Below are positions 59,251-64,000 of a stretch of 64,000 bases of DNA, piece after piece. Under the pieces are notes generated by a model. It had not been told where the DNA came from. It worked only from the letters and a program-made list of their open reading frames with translations, and made no database searches. Position numbers and translations under genes: made by a program. This DNA is from Sphagnum compactum (taxonomy: Eukaryota > Bryophyta > Sphagnopsida > Sphagnales), in NCBI GenBank assembly GCA_965153455.1, contig OZ234493.1, positions 22,434,213 through 22,498,212 on the forward strand, read 5' to 3'. Position 1 is the stretch's first letter; each line of letters starts with the position of its first letter.

Positions 59251-60780
59251 TTAGTAGCTAAGGATATGGTTGTCCTTATCCAAGTTGAGAAAGGACACAC
59301 TTCTATTAAGTTGTCAAGGTATATAAGATACCTTGTTCAAGACTAATCCATAGCACAAAAATTATTGCCTTTTTTGGTTTGGTTTCCCAATTTTGATAGG
59401 GTGACTCTTACCAATTAGTGCAATTTGTAATGATTACTTTGCATACCAGTTGCCAAGATGCCACAACAAAAGTCAGCAAACATACACCACATAAAGCTAT
59501 TAGTTCAATGTGTTTAAGATAGTCCATAATCCCATTGTAACAAATTGTTTATTTGATTAAACCCATGGCATTACCCAACACATTTGTTTCCTAGTTTTTA
59601 CAAATTTTTCCCTAATCATTAATGCAATTTATAGTGCTTACTTTGCATATCAATTGGCAATATGTTAAAACAAAAATTAATGAATCATATCCCAACATAA
59701 AGATATTAATTCAAGTTTGGAACTTAATGCAAATTTGTAACTTAGAAATTAGAGAATATTACAAGCCACAAAACCATTAGTTCAACATTTTGAAAAATAA
59801 AAGAGTGGCCATGTCACAAAGGTATACACTCAATTTTTGTGCATGCATGTTTCCTGCAAGCATTTTATCGAACATATTTGGGTCTTCTTTTTCATCCCAC
59901 ACCCATCATTTTGTCTTGCAAATATTTTGTGTAAGACCTTAATGTTTTTTATATTACATACTTTTCTAACATGTTTCCTTTTGGCCTTATTTTGTTTCTC
60001 ACGTATCTCCTCAACATCTTCATGTAACATTTAATGGGGTACATTCAACAAATATGCATTGGACCACAAATCTCTAAGTCCTCATGCATCATCGTATCAA
60101 TATTAATGTGATTACTGCATCCTTCTTAAGATTGGCCATTGCTTTAAGCAATGCCAAAATCCATGCCATCTTGGAAGCAAATGTTTTTTTATTTAATTAA
60201 CAACTTTAGTCATGAACAACTTGTCCTTCCATGCGTTTTATGTTCACCTCTTTGTTATAGATCAGTTAAAGGTGTTTGGGTGAAAAGTTTTTGCTTTCAA
60301 AACCCTTGTTTAATGCATCTTGATTCAATGTTTTTATTTTTTTCAATTTTGAGATGTCACTCAAGTGGTGATCATCCATAAATATATTTTAAAATTGAGA
60401 TTTTCAAAATATGAAAGTAAAAACTCTATACCACCTTATCATATTTTGAGCAAAAATTTGGCAATTAAAAAAACAATTATTGTTTTTTTAACTTTAAAAA
60501 AAAAAAAAAAAAACCAAAGTTGATTGAAATGTTAATCACCCCTTGAATAAACTAAGGAAAAATGTGGCACATTTGTTGAATGGGTGCTTGCAATCAAGAC
60601 CATGCAATTCAATCCATGCTACTATGGAAAAAAGATAAAAAATAAAAATTAAGAATCATAATAAGAAGATAATTTTTTTTCAACTTGTGCAATATATTAC
60701 ATTTGTAAAGCCACATAGATAACATAGTTGACTAAAATTCCATCTATAATTTTTAAAAGAATTTGGTGGTGTGTGCTTTT
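59251..60780. other. Gene-free AT-rich stretch
   Basis: Short ORFs at 59830-60034 on both strands and at 60151-60381 resemble nothing known. A 17-base A run lies at about 60497-60513. Confidence 0.4.
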
Positions 60781-60784
60781 GGAA

Positions 60785-61170
60785 AGGGGGGGGGGGGGGG
60801 TGTTTACAAACTAGTGTGCACCTCCTCCTTACACATTTGGTTGTTGATTTTTGGAATTAATTAATTAAATTCATTTAGATTATTATTAGTATCATTTGAA
60901 GGGGGGTTGCATGCCAACATGCACCTTTCCTTGCACATCCAAGTTGCCAGTTTTGGAAAAGACATATTAAAAAAACTTATATTTGTTTTGGATGTGTTTA
61001 TGGAAGGAGGTGTATATGTCAACATGCATCCTTTCTTTGCACATTTGGTTGCCAATTTTTGAAATTTTAAGATTAATTTTTTAAAAAAAATATTATGGGT
61101 TCCTTGTAAATGGTGCTTGTTATTGTACATGTTCTTTGCACATTCATTTGTTGATTTCTTAAAATTTATT
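60785..61170 (+). repeat. Diverged minisatellite with a period of about 104 bases
   Basis: At least four units are aligned by the anchor (T/C)TTGCACAT(T/C)(T/C): anchors at about 60831, 60933, 61039 and 61138, spacings 102, 106 and 99. Each unit also has a G-rich start (GGGGGG, GGGGGGTTG, GGAGGTG), an ACATGCA-like word and a following GTTGCCAATTTTTGGAA-like word. The 153-codon minus ORF across it (60861-61322) shows the repeat as two peptide copies with CMLTYTPPS and CMLACNPPS, so the ORF is repeat-derived. Confidence 0.75.
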
Positions 61171-61861
61171 CTAGGAAGAAAAATACTTGCCTTAAAATAT
61201 GTGAAATAGCCACCCCCTATCCATATCCTAGAAAAATATTTTAAAAATAGTTGCCTCTTGGTAGTTATCAAAAAATAAAAATAAACCTTAAATCCATGTG
61301 GTTCCACTTTTTTATTTTTCATGAACCCAATTAATTGGTATTGAAAAAATCAAAGGTATGTCCAACAATTGTCATGACCAATGTTGGACATTTATTAGAA
61401 ACATGAATGACCCCTCATGGTTATCAATGCAATTCATGTGAATCATAAAAATAGTTTTCCAAACATCAAATTTGTTTTTGGGTAGATACAACCATAATTT
61501 TCCAAAATTTGAAAAATCAAATAATTGGCCATAAAACTCCTGATTCATGATTAGATGCCTTGTGCATGGTTGTGGAGACTACATTTGGATTTTATTTGGT
61601 GTTTATTATTTTTTTATAAAAATGGTTACGATTTGTGATTTAGACTAATGTTAGAGCAAAATTTACATGAAATCAAGATAAAAAATGAATTGAGCTTTGT
61701 AATAATCAATATAAAATAAAAACAAATATGAAGTATTGTTATCAACCTTCAAATCCAAGGATAATAGTCCTAATGTCAATATTATAAACAATGAACTTTG
61801 ATGATTTTAAATAGCATAATTGAATTGAAATTTTCATCCAATTTTCACCAACATTTGTGAC

Positions 61862-62119
61862 CATCATCATAAACTTTCCCCCTACAAGGTTTAATGTTTT
61901 TACAACACTTTAACAATGTGTTCAAGGTTGAGTGTTAACTAAGTGTTGATACAAGCATTGACAAGATGTGATTGCATTGTAACACATTATGATGATTGAA
62001 CATTGTGTTACAATGTCATGACAACATTGTGTTAATAATTTATCAACATTTAACATTATTCACATTGTTAAAGTGTTGTAAAAGCATAGATACATGGAAG
62101 GGGCAAGTTTGTGATGATG
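61862..62119. mobile_element. Fold-back (MITE-like) element
   Basis: The 258-bp segment is a long imperfect palindrome. The ends CATCATCATAAACTTTCCCC and GGGGCAAGTTTGTGATGATG pair; so do TTTTACAACACTTTAACAAT (near 61898) and ATTGTTAAAGTGTTGTAAAA (near 62066). Pairing continues inward through ACATTGTGTTA words to the centre, with CATTGTAACACA and TGTGTTACAATG near 61975-62020. No ORF is present. Confidence 0.85.
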
Positions 62120-62700
62120 TTCATTAAAAAAAAGGTTGAAAGTTGAAAAAAAATAAAATTCCAAGAAATAAGAAATATTAGAACCTTCAAATTTATTTGA
62201 CGAACATTTAACCATGTTTTTAATTTGACATTGTTATATGAAGAGGTTCATGAACTTGGATCCTACCTTCATAATTCAAGGATTTGACAATAGGGGACCA
62301 CTTCTTTATCAAATTGTGGAATCATGAATGGAATGATATATTGTCATTCAAAACATGCATGTGCATTATATATATAAATATAACACCATAAAAATTGGAA
62401 TTTAACCATAACAAGTTCAAGTTTCAACAATTTGCATGTTGATAGTTTAGCACAAAGAACCACCAAAAGTGTTCCAAATAAATATGGTCTTTTATAATAA
62501 TGAGTGAATCTTGGTAAATTAGATGTAAACATATTCTACTTTTACAAGGACATGAACATATTCTTTTCAAGGACCCATCAACATCAAAACTTGCTATGAC
62601 CAACATTTTAGTGAAATTCATTGAATTCATGCAAGAGATGAGAATGTAATGTTTCATAATAAGTACAAAAATATTATTAAATCTATATGATAAAATATTG
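62120..62700. other. Gene-free stretch
   Basis: Short anonymous minus ORFs at 62344-62657 only. Confidence 0.35.
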
Positions 62701-62729
62701 TTGTATGTTTGTATTAGTTGTTCATACCT

Positions 62730-62920
62730 ACCTCTTCCAAGCCTAATGACCTCACTCCCTTTTCCTACTCACCTACATGGATATGAAAAAACAAATTAAC
62801 ATTGCATTTTCATATCCATGTTATGTATATTAAAATAATTTAATAATCTACTTCTTTCAAGCCTATTTACTTAATCACTTTCTCTTGTGCATCGACATGG
62901 ACATGAAAAATTTGACATAA
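62730..62920 (+). repeat. Tandem duplication of about 120 bases with internal hairpin
   Basis: The block CTCTTCCAAGCCTAATGACC through CATGGATATGAAAAA (from about 62732) recurs as CTTCTTTCAAGCCTATTTAC through CATGGACATGAAAAA (from about 62852), offset 120. Between them ACATGGATATGAAAA pairs with TTTTCATATCCATGT, a 15-bp stem at about 62774-62821. Confidence 0.65.
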
Positions 62921-63153
62921 ATAATGATGAATTATGAACTACTGGGAACCATATGGGAACATACCCAAAAAGAATGAAAAAGAGTAGGGGGAGGGTCAAA
63001 TTTTGTTCAATTTGGAACCTTGCCCTTTGCGTAAGGACATTACATTTGTTGTATCAAATAATTTAGGTTGAAAATTGAAAATTTGGAATTTATATTCAAA
63101 ATATTAGTTTAAAAAATTACACACCTAATGAATAAAATCCATTATTTGATATT

Positions 63154-63228
63154 AAATCATCTAGACAATGTGGTTTAAGAAATGTAGCAAGCACAAAAAA
63201 TGGTGTGAACACATTGTCTAGATGATTT
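63154..63228. repeat. Perfect 19-bp inverted repeat
   Basis: AAATCATCTAGACAATGTG (63154-63172) and CACATTGTCTAGATGATTT (63210-63228) pair perfectly around a 37-base loop. It may be the core of a tiny fold-back element. The flanks carry no gene. Confidence 0.85.
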
Positions 63229-64000
63229 TATTGCCTCAATTTAAAGATATTGGGGAGGCCAAGATATTTGTATATAGTTGTTCATTTGTGTCAATAATCA
63301 CACAAATGACGATAGCATAATTGATTTAGATACACCAAAATGTTAGTGAATAACTTGATTTTCATTCATGTGAGCCTAGATAAAAATTTATGATATTAAA
63401 AAAAACAAGTAATAAATTCATCTATGGTTTTTGTACAATTAATTGATGTTTGTTTGCTTGTTGTTGTTTTTTTTTTCAATTTTTGTGATGAAGTTGAGAT
63501 GGTGATCATCCATAAGCCAATTTAGCCAACATTTGACATTAACAGTATATGAAAGGAAAAAATAATGTCCTAATGTTTTTTGGCTACCTACTAGAATCAT
63601 GTACATAAATATCTCAATTTTTAAAGATTTATATTGAATTTTGAGGATTTTTTCTCAAAAAATCAATGAATTTGTTGGATAGAACATAGATTTTGTGTTT
63701 TATTACAAGGGGAAGAGGATTAAGTAAATGCATTTATTAGAAGACAAATAATCTTTCTTTCTTTTTAAATGAATGAAATGGCATTGTGTCAATTTAAACA
63801 TTTAATAAACTTTCTTTTATGTAGGTAGACAAAGAATCAAACAAATCATGAATAAGAAATGCATTCAAAAATGAAGAAAAAAACATTGACAAAGCATGAC
63901 AAATCATTTTACTCAAATCTAGATGTGTAAGTATTCTTCTTTAAGGGTTAATGTGCAATGAGTCATATATTTTAGTTAAAATTTTAATTAGAAAACTAAC
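63229..64000. other. Gene-free stretch at the right edge
   Basis: AT-rich, no ORF above 60 codons, nothing recognised. Confidence 0.45.

Noticed and set aside
60861-61322. 153-codon minus ORF
   Set aside because: It is the translation of a minisatellite, with the same peptide repeated, and shows no domain.
1-64000. CRISPR array, operon, riboswitch or bacterial island
   Set aside because: No regularly spaced identical repeats with unique spacers, and all real genes are intron-containing plant genes.

Overview
This window looks like nuclear DNA of a land plant, most likely a homosporous fern. The evidence is spliceosomal genes with GT-AG introns, a DYW-class PPR editing factor with fern-style wording in its DYW tail (plus three decayed relatives), and AT-rich intergenic DNA full of decayed copia, gypsy, hAT and CACTA-like elements and small TIR elements. 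The species assignment is inference. There is no sign of prokaryotic or organellar DNA.

Four apparently intact protein genes are present, all on the minus strand; I rebuilt their exons from splice sites and reading phase. (1) 8298-11494: a seven-exon TOD1/MUCI70 (DUF616) Golgi glycosyltransferase-like protein of about 511 aa. (2) 25301-28414: a PPR-PLS-DYW protein. Its long uninterrupted ORF is only the last exon. Two upstream exons add a transit-peptide-like leader and a complete OSB-type PDF motif, giving about 896 aa. (3) 40133-41534: a six-exon UBE2C/UBC19/20-type ubiquitin-conjugating enzyme of 185 aa with a 28-nt internal exon. (4) 47283-51823: a seven-exon MFSD5/MOT2-type major facilitator of 445 aa.

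Layout: 0-8 kb is repeat-rich, with GGTA arrays, a TIR element, a possible hAT relic and a dispersed repeat. 8.3-11.5 kb is MUCI70. 12.2-15.1 kb holds a DYW-PPR relic, then a protein-kinase relic split by a gypsy fragment. 15.9-21 kb is very AT-rich and gene-free. 21.1-24.1 kb is a broken copia element, followed by a second DYW relic. 25.3-28.4 kb is the PPR gene, and 30.6-31.6 kb a third PPR relic. 31.6-40.1 kb is gene-free. 40.1-41.5 kb is the E2 gene. 42.2-46.2 kb is a cluster of TIR elements and repeats. 47.3-51.8 kb is the transporter. 52-64 kb is gene-free, with hAT and CACTA-like relics, a roughly 104-bp minisatellite and fold-back elements.

The genes do not form a pathway: they serve cell-wall polysaccharide synthesis, organelle RNA editing, APC/C-linked ubiquitination and anion transport. 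The most interesting items are the PDF-PPR-DYW architecture, the homogenised 303-bp PLS triplets inside that gene, the kinase/gypsy mosaic, and a small TIR family (three full copies, all flanked by TA) that accompanies a second dispersed repeat at two loci.
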